A stretch of DNA of 5,718 bases from Candidatus Woesearchaeota archaeon (GCA_016203375.1 JACQMX010000036.1:1-5718), one strand, 5' to 3'. Shown: positions 1 to 5,704, counted from the stretch's first letter. Numbers and translations are program-made. The notes: a model not told the origin generated them from the letters alone.

Positions 1-49
1 ATAAAAATGTTGAAAGGAAGAAAGCTGATTATCCAACATAACTCAGCTT
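1..49 (-). terminator. Possible hairpin plus U-rich terminator after the PAC2 gene
   Basis: On the minus strand AAGCTGA (49-43) and TCAGCTT (28-22) form a perfect 7-bp stem around a 14-nt loop that contains the TAA stop. A pyrimidine-rich tail follows and ends in TTTTTAT at the window edge. Archaeal termination mainly uses U-tracts, so the tail may matter more than the stem. The same end (positions 1-12) equals a 12-mer found in front of the 382-aa membrane-protein gene and could instead be a TATA element for a gene beyond the window. Confidence 0.35.
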
Positions 50-733
50 CTTCTTCTGCTCATCCATCGTCATCTTGCTTTTTTCCACAAGCGACTTTAT
101 TTTCTGCTCAAACTTCTCCGCTTGCTCAAGCAACGGCTTTGGAGAGAGCTTTAAGCCAAGATATTTATCGAGAACCTCAATGATCTGAGCAGATGCCTTG
201 CTGTCTGGCAAGGCAGAATGCGTCTCAACAAAAACCGCGGAGATAGGAAGATCCTCTTGAAGGAGCAAGGCGCCAGTGACGCCAATGATGATGCCTTCAC
301 GCAATGGCTCTATGCCTACGTCACTAAATTTTTTCTTATTATCCTTGTTATTTGTATAACAGAATGTTCTTGTCTTCTCGGTTGGCGCTGGCGTGGCAAC
401 GCCTTCAAGACTGATCACTTCTTTCGCGGCAAGCTGCTTTGCGAGCTGCGCGATAGCGTCAGCTAATTCCCATTCCAAGCCTTGAACGTTTGTAATGACA
501 TGAACAATGAGGATGTTCGTTTTTTGATCATAAAATATGCCTATGGGGTGGACAACCTTGCCGTCATGGATGGCGACCATCGCGGGAATATCCTCAAACT
601 TGATGGTGCCAATGCATTCTGCTTTCAATTGATCAATAAGAAACTCAGTCGAGATAGTGCCAATGAGTCCAAAACCAGGAAAACCTTCAATGATGGTGGG
701 GTTTTTTGGTTTTTTGGTAAGGTTGATTTTCAA
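29..733 (-). CDS. PAC2-family protein (archaeal proteasome assembly chaperone homologue)
   Basis: The 234-aa product matches the archaeal PAC2 family (COG2047-like). The family signature EGFPGFGLIG is at residues 16-25, followed by the alternating strand/helix pattern of the fold (for example ILIVHVITN at 74-82, EVISLEGVATP at 105-115, GIIIGVTGALLL at 147-158) and a charged C-terminal helix at about 200-230. Archaeal relatives (PbaA/PbaB) act in the cytoplasm in proteasome assembly or bind the 20S core. That role here is inferred from family membership only. The last three residues (Y-V-G) do not form a C-terminal HbYX motif, so direct core-particle docking through that motif is not indicated. 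The start is TTG. An in-frame TAG lies two codons upstream, the next Met is residue 52 and would remove the signature, and AGAGGT (739-744) sits 5 nt before the TTG. It lies 39 nt after the 481-aa gene and may share its transcript, though its function looks unrelated. The stop is TAA. Confidence 0.9.
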   Translation of the reverse strand: MKINLTKKPKNPTIIEGFPGFGLIGTISTEFLIDQLKAECIGTIKFEDIPAMVAIHDGKVVHPIGIFYDQKTNILIVHVITNVQGLEWELADAIAQLAKQLAAKEVISLEGVATPAPTEKTRTFCYTNNKDNKKKFSDVGIEPLREGIIIGVTGALLLQEDLPISAVFVETHSALPDSKASAQIIEVLDKYLGLKLSPKPLLEQAEKFEQKIKSLVEKSKMTMDEQKKKLSYVG

Positions 734-738
734 GGTCT

Positions 739-744
739 ACCTCT
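739..744 (-). promoter_or_regulatory. Shine-Dalgarno site for the TTG-started PAC2 gene
   Basis: AGAGGT on the minus strand, 5 nt upstream of TTG at 731-733. It decides the start because there is no ATG or GTG between the in-frame TAG at 737-739 and the conserved PAC2 signature. Confidence 0.75.
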
Positions 745-772
745 TTTGAAGTAAAATAGGTAAAATATTGAT

Positions 773-2218
773 TTACGCTGTCGCTGTCGAACGAGCCGGA
801 CTTCGTTGCTGCGCCAAGGCGGCCTCTAATTTCTCAAAGGATTTTAGTAACACGTTAAGCACCATGCGATCCGCATGGATTTCCACAAAGATTTTATCTT
901 CGATCTTTTCGATATTGACTAGGATTGTATTGGAAGCGGTAGCAGCGTCCGTCAGCACGGCAAGGATTGGCTGGCCTCGCTTAAAAGGGACTTGAATAGC
1001 GGTAACTAAATCAGGATCATCGTAATTAAAGCGATTCTTCTTGATGGCATTCACAAGCATCTTCGCACCAACGTCAAATGCGCTTATGTAGTCTCGAAGG
1101 CCGCGAAGATTCGCTTGGGTTAACTCAGCGGCAAAGCGTTTCTTTCGCCCGATAGAATCCTCTAAATGCTGCATCATGCCAGTGACATTGAGTATGTTCA
1201 GATTGCGGAAAAGGGCTTTGGTGGTGTCATCAACTTGCTCAAAAAGAGCCGCGCGCATGACCGGATAATTGGATACGACCGTGTCAAGAACTTTCACTTG
1301 CTCTGTTAATTTATGGATGATGGCTACGTCCAGGCGAGACGTTTCCAGAAGACGGTGATAAACATATAATGGCTGCACGCTATCGCGCATAATCTTCGAG
1401 ATTTCTTGTATCTCCGCCGTCAATCGAAGCAGTTCATCATGCAATGATGGATATAATTGCTTTTGCGCTTGCGCATCTTTCGCCTTTGCTCGATGTCTCA
1501 CATACAGCGTCTTCATGGTTGCAATCTTTGTCAGGATATCTGTATCTTTTCGGATAAGAATGTCCTCAACGCCTTTGAATTTTTGCAGTTCTTCTTCCTG
1601 CTTCTCTATATCTAATTGTATTTTGCCCATGGCTTCAGAACATTGTGCGAGCACCGCCTTGGCGTACTTAATCTTTGGCGGGTAGATTGGCGACACTGTT
1701 TGCCAATTGATCTCCTTTGTCGTGAAGTTATAATTGCCAACAGGCCAGCCATCATTGTTGCGGATAATACCATCAGGCGTCACGGTAAAGAGCTCGCCAG
1801 CCTTCTTTATGTACCATTTTCCATCGGTATGCTGGTAGAGTACATTTTCAGGATATCGTTCATGGTCTGGCGGATAGGTTACCTGCGTTGGAGATGGTGT
1901 TGGCGTTGGCCCTTCCCCGCCAGGAACAGGCAACACCTCCATTGTCTCAAACAAGCCACCAAAGTCAGTTCTATCATAGCCGGGCCCTCGAATTTCTGTG
2001 TTGATGAATTTCTCTGCCCACTCCCTATCTTTGCGCACATCGCCTTTCACACCCTTTTCCGCATGGCTTTCAAAGGTCGCAAGCTGTTGGAGGAGTTTAT
2101 CCCAAGCAAATGGTTCTACCATGTCATGGAATTTCTTGATAAACTCCTTTCTCTGAGCAAGCTCGTTTCTTGCTCTCTGTTCAGCTTCTGTTAGTTGTGG
2201 TTGATTTGGGTCTGGCAT
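773..2218 (-). CDS. Soluble, mostly helical protein of unknown function
   Basis: I do not recognise this 481-aa protein. It has no signal peptide and no hydrophobic stretch long enough for a membrane helix, so it is predicted cytoplasmic. The layout is: charged helical N-terminus (about 8-75); Pro/Gly-rich linker with the PTPTPSPTQ repeat (about 96-118); a short aromatic, probably beta-rich module (about 122-172) with DGKWYIKKAG, TPDG and NNDGWPVGNYNF; a long helical region with coiled-coil character (about 184-395), including KQEEELQKFK; a short mixed segment (about 400-450); and a low-complexity tail (QQRSPARSTATA). ATG lies 13 nt after the TGA stop of the 382-aa membrane-protein gene, with GTGAT (2224-2228) 5 nt before it as a partial SD, so the two are almost certainly co-transcribed. 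By context it may be a cytoplasmic partner of the two membrane paralogues. That is inference. The stop is TAA. Confidence 0.8.
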   Translation of the reverse strand: MPDPNQPQLTEAEQRARNELAQRKEFIKKFHDMVEPFAWDKLLQQLATFESHAEKGVKGDVRKDREWAEKFINTEIRGPGYDRTDFGGLFETMEVLPVPGGEGPTPTPSPTQVTYPPDHERYPENVLYQHTDGKWYIKKAGELFTVTPDGIIRNNDGWPVGNYNFTTKEINWQTVSPIYPPKIKYAKAVLAQCSEAMGKIQLDIEKQEEELQKFKGVEDILIRKDTDILTKIATMKTLYVRHRAKAKDAQAQKQLYPSLHDELLRLTAEIQEISKIMRDSVQPLYVYHRLLETSRLDVAIIHKLTEQVKVLDTVVSNYPVMRAALFEQVDDTTKALFRNLNILNVTGMMQHLEDSIGRKKRFAAELTQANLRGLRDYISAFDVGAKMLVNAIKKNRFNYDDPDLVTAIQVPFKRGQPILAVLTDAATASNTILVNIEKIEDKIFVEIHADRMVLNVLLKSFEKLEAALAQQRSPARSTATA

Positions 2219-2231
2219 GGTAAATCACGAA

Positions 2232-3380
2232 TCATATGTGTACTGGGCCGGCAACGGCCGCGTAGTTTATCATAAATCTGATATTATATTGCTGATAGTG
2301 AAGGAACACTACAGTCCATTGTCGCATGCAGCGCTGCCATCTTCTCTGGTGCGCGCGGCGAAGATTCGCAAATTGTGGATCATTAATCAAGCGATCTATG
2401 CCATCTTGAATGGCCATACGCAAGCCACGCGCTGCCGCTGCCGCGTCTTGAAAGTTTTGGCGCCTTGTTGGCAACGCGGCCCACATTGCCGCATGGCCAT
2501 GACGAAATGCGCGTTGTTCCGCATCAAGCAAGAGATTTCCGACCTGCCTATAGGACATTGCAGCTGCGCCAGGCGCTCCTCGAAGCATAATAAGCGTGTG
2601 AAATTGATTTATGGTATTGCAAAGCTGGCCGATGTGCGCAACAAGATGATCAGGATATGGTGTTCCTGGTGGCGGTGCTGGCCCTTCTGGTGTTACCGTA
2701 TCTCGTAACCAATCCCAAAAGTTACCTGCGCCCTCAGCCACTTGTCGATGAGGTGTTTCTTCAGGACCGCCAAATAGCATCATAATAACATTGTAAAGGA
2801 AGAGCAAGCCGCACACGCCAACGGCAAAATTGCCAGCTTCTCCCAAAGCTGGACTTGTAGCGAAGGCTTGCATTTGAATGCCCGCGACCACATTTTGGAT
2901 AACGGCAGCTAAAATATAGAACATAATCGCGCGAATTCCATACACGAGCCTCGATCGGCCGGTTGGAATTCTATGTGTCAGGAAAATTAAGCCGGCAATG
3001 GGCAAGAAAATAAGCAACGTTGCGACAACAACGCCATATGTTTCGAAGAGCGCACGCATCAATGGCACGCCTAGGGGAAGAACAGAGATAAACGCCAAAA
3101 CAGCTGAAACGGTAACACGAATATTCCTGCTCCATTCGCGGAGCGGAGGAACCATGCTCATGATAGCGAAAAATATAGCAAAAATCAGTACCCAAAGCAG
3201 GGCTTTACCCCAAAAGGCAAACCCGGCGCCGCCCCATGAAAGGAGGATTGGACCAAGGGTACGTTGGATAAGGTTACCTATAGAACTTAATGGACTTCCC
3301 TGCGCTGCAACAAACGGTAAGGTCAGGAGCGCAGCTAAAGCAAATGATGCTACGCGATTGCGTAAACCTCGTTTTTGCAT
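2232..3380 (-). CDS. Signal-peptide, 5-TM membrane protein with helical cytoplasmic domain (paralogue of the interrupted gene)
   Basis: The 382-aa product has no function I recognise. It has a basic N-region, hydrophobic core and VAA (24-26) typical of a cleavable signal peptide, then a GSPLSSIGNLI amphipathic segment. Membrane helices lie at about 54-77, 88-109, 114-136, 145-168 and 184-203, followed by a Pro-rich linker (about 230-243) and a helical His/Arg/Gln-rich domain to the end. Basic loops (PPLREWSRNIR; RIPTGRSR) fall after helices 1 and 3, giving N-out/C-in by the positive-inside rule, so the C-terminal domain should be cytoplasmic. Helix order, loop lengths and mature N-terminus match the interrupted gene at 3422-5143. 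An upstream in-frame ATG at 3389 would add MTT. I chose 3380 because the paralogue also begins MQK and because a TATA-like element fits a leaderless mRNA starting near here. No SD precedes either ATG. The stop is TGA. Confidence 0.85.
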   Translation of the reverse strand: MQKRGLRNRVASFALAALLTLPFVAAQGSPLSSIGNLIQRTLGPILLSWGGAGFAFWGKALLWVLIFAIFFAIMSMVPPLREWSRNIRVTVSAVLAFISVLPLGVPLMRALFETYGVVVATLLIFLPIAGLIFLTHRIPTGRSRLVYGIRAIMFYILAAVIQNVVAGIQMQAFATSPALGEAGNFAVGVCGLLFLYNVIMMLFGGPEETPHRQVAEGAGNFWDWLRDTVTPEGPAPPPGTPYPDHLVAHIGQLCNTINQFHTLIMLRGAPGAAAMSYRQVGNLLLDAEQRAFRHGHAAMWAALPTRRQNFQDAAAAARGLRMAIQDGIDRLINDPQFANLRRAHQRRWQRCMRQWTVVFLHYQQYNIRFMINYAAVAGPVHI

Positions 3381-3406
3381 GGTTGTCATGGTTTTTGCTA
3401 TTTAGG

Positions 3407-3415
3407 TATAAAAAT
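3407..3415 (-). promoter_or_regulatory. TATA-box-like element before the 382-aa membrane-protein gene
   Basis: ATTTTTATA on the minus strand, in the 32-nt gap between the coiled-coil gene's stop and the ATG at 3389. Its centre is about 30 nt from the ATG at 3380 and 21 nt from the ATG at 3389. A TSS about 26 nt downstream would fall between the two ATGs, which fits a leaderless or nearly leaderless transcript and the absence of an SD. It could also act as a U-rich terminator for the upstream gene. Confidence 0.4.
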
Positions 3416-3421
3416 GTTGCT

Positions 3422-4753
3422 TTACATTTGAGGGGCAAGCCCTGCTGCAGCTTGTTGCAATGCCGCTTGTTTCCTTTTTGCCGCTTCTCGTTGTTGCTCA
3501 ACATACGCGAGGAGCTCCTTATTGCTTTGGACAAGTTTTTCGTATAGTTGTTCTTCAAGCTTATCAACCTGGCTTTCGTATTGCAAAGCCGCTTGAATAT
3601 TTCTTTCATATTCCTCATTCTTCTGCAACGCAGCGCTTAATTGCCCAAATGCGGTTTGCGCTTCACGAATTGCCCGAAGAGCGTCTTGTGCTGCATCCTG
3701 ACCAGCGACCGATTGTTGGATCGCGTTGACAAAGGCTTGGAGGCTTGTTAAAAATCGCGCTTGCGCTGTTTCAATCACTGTTGCATTACCAGTGAGTAAG
3801 TCAAAGTTTCTCTTATAATTTGCGAGCGGCTCAGCAAGTTTCTTATGCACCGCGAGAAGATTAGCAATCAGACTCTGTTTTGCTTGTTGTAATCGATCAA
3901 CGTTAACACCTGCCGCTTTCAGTTCGGCAAACATGGATTTGCTCATCAAATTGCGAACGCCTTTGATATTTTCTTGCTCTATCCACTCTTTGCACAGTTG
4001 CTCGACATCCGCCTCGGAAAGCATCATTTTTTCCGCGGTCTTGCCTGTTTCCCCGAGTTCAACCATTCGCTTCTTGATCTCTTCAAGATTCGCCTTGAGA
4101 TCCGCTTCCGCTGGCCTAATTTCGTTAAGGCGTTGAGCGATAAGCTGAAGAGCTTGCGCATTTCCATTATAGACTTCTGCCAAACGCGCGAGTTCATTGA
4201 GACTGGTAACCATTCTCTGCGTGTCTTGGATATTCCTCATGTCAAAGCTTGCAAGTTGTTGCACGAGGCGCTGCCGTTCTTCAGCTAGAAGCTCTTCTCG
4301 CTTTACTACTTCTTCCTCTTTTGCTTCAGTTACTTCTTCTTGAGCAACAGCAGCTTCCGTTGCTTCGAGCGCTTGTTCAGGAGCAGCTTCTCTTCTTCCC
4401 CAAGGAGGCCACCATCGTCTTGGAGGCTGTTGTGGACCACCTACAGAAGGAAGTGAAGGAAGTCCGCCACCTCCACGAAGGCCGCCAAGAGCTTCGCCCG
4501 CACGAGGCGCGCCCCACTTGAATAATGGCGCAAGGATGTGGTAAATGAGTAATATTGTTAGGATGCCAATAGCAAAGCCTGGAAGTTTTTGGATGTTCTG
4601 CCACCGAAGCTGCTGCATGAACTCCGATGAACTCGTAAATGTTTGCATGACTTGGTTGAGCACGATAATCACTAATAGAATAATCAAAGCGCATGACCAA
4701 TGGTAAAGGAAGGGCCGGTCAGGTCCAATCGTCTTCTTTACCATATGCAGCAA
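3422..4753 (-). CDS. Downstream part of an interrupted membrane gene: TM helices plus long coiled-coil domain
   Basis: As called from TTG this is 443 aa, but the frame is open back to a TAA at 4814-4816 with no ATG or GTG, and the extra 20 codons encode most of a membrane helix. I read it as codons 111-574 of the gene that begins at 5143. Visible parts in 443-aa numbering: end of helix 3, basic loop KKTIGPDR (6-13), helix 4 (about 19-37), outside loop, helix 5 (about 59-78), Gly/Pro-rich linker with a RRWWPPWGRR cluster (about 81-121), then a Glu/Ala/Gln-rich helical and coiled-coil region to the C-terminus (QRLVQQLASF, NLEEIKKRMVEL, VDKLEEQLYEKL). By analogy with the paralogue the coiled coil is cytoplasmic. 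No convincing SD precedes the TTG or the ATG at 4744, so independent translation is doubtful. The function is unknown. The stop is TAA. Confidence 0.7.
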   Translation of the reverse strand: MLHMVKKTIGPDRPFLYHWSCALIILLVIIVLNQVMQTFTSSSEFMQQLRWQNIQKLPGFAIGILTILLIYHILAPLFKWGAPRAGEALGGLRGGGGLPSLPSVGGPQQPPRRWWPPWGRREAAPEQALEATEAAVAQEEVTEAKEEEVVKREELLAEERQRLVQQLASFDMRNIQDTQRMVTSLNELARLAEVYNGNAQALQLIAQRLNEIRPAEADLKANLEEIKKRMVELGETGKTAEKMMLSEADVEQLCKEWIEQENIKGVRNLMSKSMFAELKAAGVNVDRLQQAKQSLIANLLAVHKKLAEPLANYKRNFDLLTGNATVIETAQARFLTSLQAFVNAIQQSVAGQDAAQDALRAIREAQTAFGQLSAALQKNEEYERNIQAALQYESQVDKLEEQLYEKLVQSNKELLAYVEQQREAAKRKQAALQQAAAGLAPQM

Positions 4754-4813
4754 TAAAAATAAACCTAGTACAGGAATGGCAGCTAAAATAAAAACAAAGA
4801 CACTCGCATATGT

Positions 4814-4816
4814 TTA
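4814..4816 (-). other. Single in-frame TAA interrupting a 574-codon frame
   Basis: TAA is the only stop between the ATG at 5143 and the TAA at 3422-3424. The codon at the equivalent place in the intact paralogue is GAA (3042-3044, Glu), one G-to-T change away. The stop falls in the short outside loop between helices 2 and 3. TAA ends four other genes in this window, so a general reassignment of TAA is excluded. Confidence 0.85.
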
Positions 4817-5143
4817 TGCAATTCCACGAATGACTTGTTCCGGAATTGCCATTACAGAGATAATTGTAAGAATAGCAGCGGCTATCCAGCCAATTTTCGG
4901 TTTGGCTCTAAAGGCAAAACTTGCGGCATAGCCAAGGATTGGAAATATAAGAAGCCCAAGGAGAAGCTTCAATGTTATTGGTTCAGCTGCAGTAATGCTT
5001 ATCCCTAAAAAAGGCCTGAATATACTTTTTATCATATCCCAAATGCCAGAAAAGGGAGAGCCATTAACCGCGGCAACAGAAGAAGAGAGGAGAACCAATG
5101 AGAGGATACTACCAAATAGGCCTACCACCGGCTTTTTCTGCAT
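4814..5143 (-). CDS. Upstream part of the interrupted membrane gene: signal peptide and two TM helices
   Basis: The 109-aa product starts at ATG with AGAGGTG 4 nt upstream and a consensus TATA box behind it, so translation clearly begins here. It has a signal peptide ending near VAA (23-25), an amphipathic segment beginning GSPFSGIWDMIK, helix 1 (about 55-78), a basic loop (RAKPK, 79-83) and helix 2 (about 84-100), and it ends after RGIA at a TAA. It aligns with the first half of the 382-aa paralogue, and the alignment continues directly across the TAA (RGIA-stop-TYASVF against RALFETYGVV). It is most likely the N-terminal part of a 572-aa protein cut by one nonsense codon. Alternatively it is a real short product. 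Signal peptide plus two helices joined by a basic loop resembles VirB2/CedA1-type pilins in layout only. I see no sequence match that would prove it. Confidence 0.7.
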   Translation of the reverse strand: MQKKPVVGLFGSILSLVLLSSSVAAVNGSPFSGIWDMIKSIFRPFLGISITAAEPITLKLLLGLLIFPILGYAASFAFRAKPKIGWIAAAILTIISVMAIPEQVIRGIA

Positions 5144-5168
5144 TAAACACCTCTATTGGCAGAAAAAG
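5132..5168. repeat. 10-bp perfect inverted repeat spanning the start of the interrupted gene
   Basis: CTTTTTCTGC (5132-5141) and GCAGAAAAAG (5159-5168) are perfect inverted copies around a 17-nt spacer. The spacer holds the SD and most of the ATG, whose G is the first base of the coding-side arm. The predicted TSS lies at the distal arm, so this may be a DNA operator near the start site, or an RNA hairpin if transcription begins further upstream. Confidence 0.5.
5148..5154 (-). promoter_or_regulatory. Strong Shine-Dalgarno site of the interrupted gene
   Basis: AGAGGTG on the minus strand, 4 nt before the ATG at 5143. It is one of the best SD matches in the window and shows that the interrupted gene keeps a working translation start. 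Confidence 0.75.
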
Positions 5169-5180
5169 TGCGTTTACTAG

Positions 5181-5188
5181 TATTTAAA
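5181..5188 (-). promoter_or_regulatory. Consensus archaeal TATA box of the interrupted gene
   Basis: TTTAAATA on the minus strand, exactly matching the archaeal TTTAWATA consensus. Its centre is about 41 nt from the ATG. A TSS about 26 nt downstream would lie near 5158, leaving a leader of about 15 nt that just contains the SD. Confidence 0.65.
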
Positions 5189-5230
5189 TATTGCTTTTTT
5201 AAAATGGGTGAAATCGGCCGCTAAAGCGCC

Positions 5231-5252
5231 TTTTAGAACTATTTTAGAACTT
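5231..5252. repeat. Two tandem 11-bp repeats at the 3' end of the small membrane-protein gene
   Basis: TTTTAGAACTA (5231-5241) is followed directly by TTTTAGAACTT (5242-5252), with one mismatch. The second copy contains the stop codon of the 139-aa gene (5244-5246) and its last codons. It could be a simple slippage duplication. Confidence 0.6.
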
Positions 5253-5663
5253 AAGGAATTCTGGCAATAATGGCTCAACAAAGACCCATATGTATGGCGC
5301 AGCTGCAATAAGAAGACCAATGACAGCAGCATGCCAGAACTTCTCACCAAAGGATGATGCCTTGCCCGCTATAGCCGCAGCTGCTTTTACCTTTACCGTG
5401 GCAATGATACCCAGGAGAATACGAACGCCTAGGTTAAGGGCAAATGATTCCTCAAGTGGATAACCAACCATTTGCGAGACCGGCCCTATATTAAAGCTGA
5501 CAAACAAAAGGACAAGCATGGTGGGAATGGCATGAAGGCCGTGCTTGAACCAGCCCATGCCAGGCTCGTCGCTGTGAACAAATATAAGTTCGAGTATTCC
5601 AATGATAATGCCGAGAGAGATCGCTGGAAAGAAAACCAAGGATGCTTGTACTGCTTCTGCCAT
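5244..5663 (-). CDS. Small membrane protein with four predicted TM helices, unknown function
   Basis: I do not recognise this 139-aa protein. Membrane helices are predicted at about 8-29, 46-66, 72-97 and 112-131, with no cleavable signal peptide. The loop between helices 1 and 2 carries a polar/aromatic cluster, HSDEPGMGWFKHGLHA (30-45), with H30, D32, E33, H41 and H44, and helix 1 contains an acidic residue (E25). Such clusters often mark an active site, metal site or binding surface, but no motif identifies it. The third loop (KASSFGEKFWH) and VKVK at 90-93 are basic, slightly favouring N-out/C-out. ATG is preceded by a weak SD-like GAGTTGAT and lies 41 nt after a TATA box. It is encoded just upstream of, and in the same direction as, the two paralogous membrane proteins, so a shared membrane complex is plausible. 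The stop is TAA. Confidence 0.8.
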   Translation of the reverse strand: MAEAVQASLVFFPAISLGIIIGILELIFVHSDEPGMGWFKHGLHAIPTMLVLLFVSFNIGPVSQMVGYPLEESFALNLGVRILLGIIATVKVKAAAAIAGKASSFGEKFWHAAVIGLLIAAAPYIWVFVEPLLPEFLKF

Positions 5664-5699
5664 TGAATCAACTCTTTTCTATTGAATAAAGCTCTTTAG
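5662..5699. repeat. Imperfect tandem repeat of about 19 bp in the leader of the small membrane-protein gene
   Basis: ATTGAATCAACTCTTTTCT (5662-5680) is followed by ATTGAATAAAGCTCTTTAG (5681-5699). ATTGAAT, AA and CTCTTT are shared once a 1-nt offset is allowed. It spans the start codon and the presumed TSS region. It could be a duplicated regulator site or a chance A/T-rich match. Confidence 0.35.
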
Positions 5700-5704
5700 A
5701 TCTT

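Noticed and set aside
1616..2708. Two plus-strand open frames of 192 and 163 codons
   Set aside because: They are antisense to the 481-aa and 382-aa genes, rich in Cys, Arg and Trp with no domain pattern and no SD; typical shadows.
2998..3405. Open frame of 135 codons on the plus strand
   Set aside because: It lies antisense to the signal-peptide and TM region of the 382-aa membrane gene, whose paralogy confirms the minus frame. The plus product is basic and patternless.
4249..4521. Plus-strand Leu-rich frame resembling a hydrophobic peptide
   Set aside because: The Leu/Gln runs are the complement of Glu/Ala/Gln-rich coiled-coil codons on the minus strand.
4742..4753. Independent start (TTG 4753 or ATG 4744) for the coiled-coil part
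   Set aside because: Not excluded, but not supported: no SD at useful spacing, and starting there discards a membrane helix that the paralogue retains.
4814..4816. Reassigned genetic code (TAA as sense)
   Set aside because: TAA terminates the PAC2 gene, the 481-aa gene, the coiled-coil frame and the 139-aa gene at sensible positions, so TAA is a normal stop here.
5199..5235. Hairpin terminator after the small membrane-protein gene
   Set aside because: The GGCGC/GCGCC and CGGCCG palindromes are too short and no clear U-tract follows on the minus strand.
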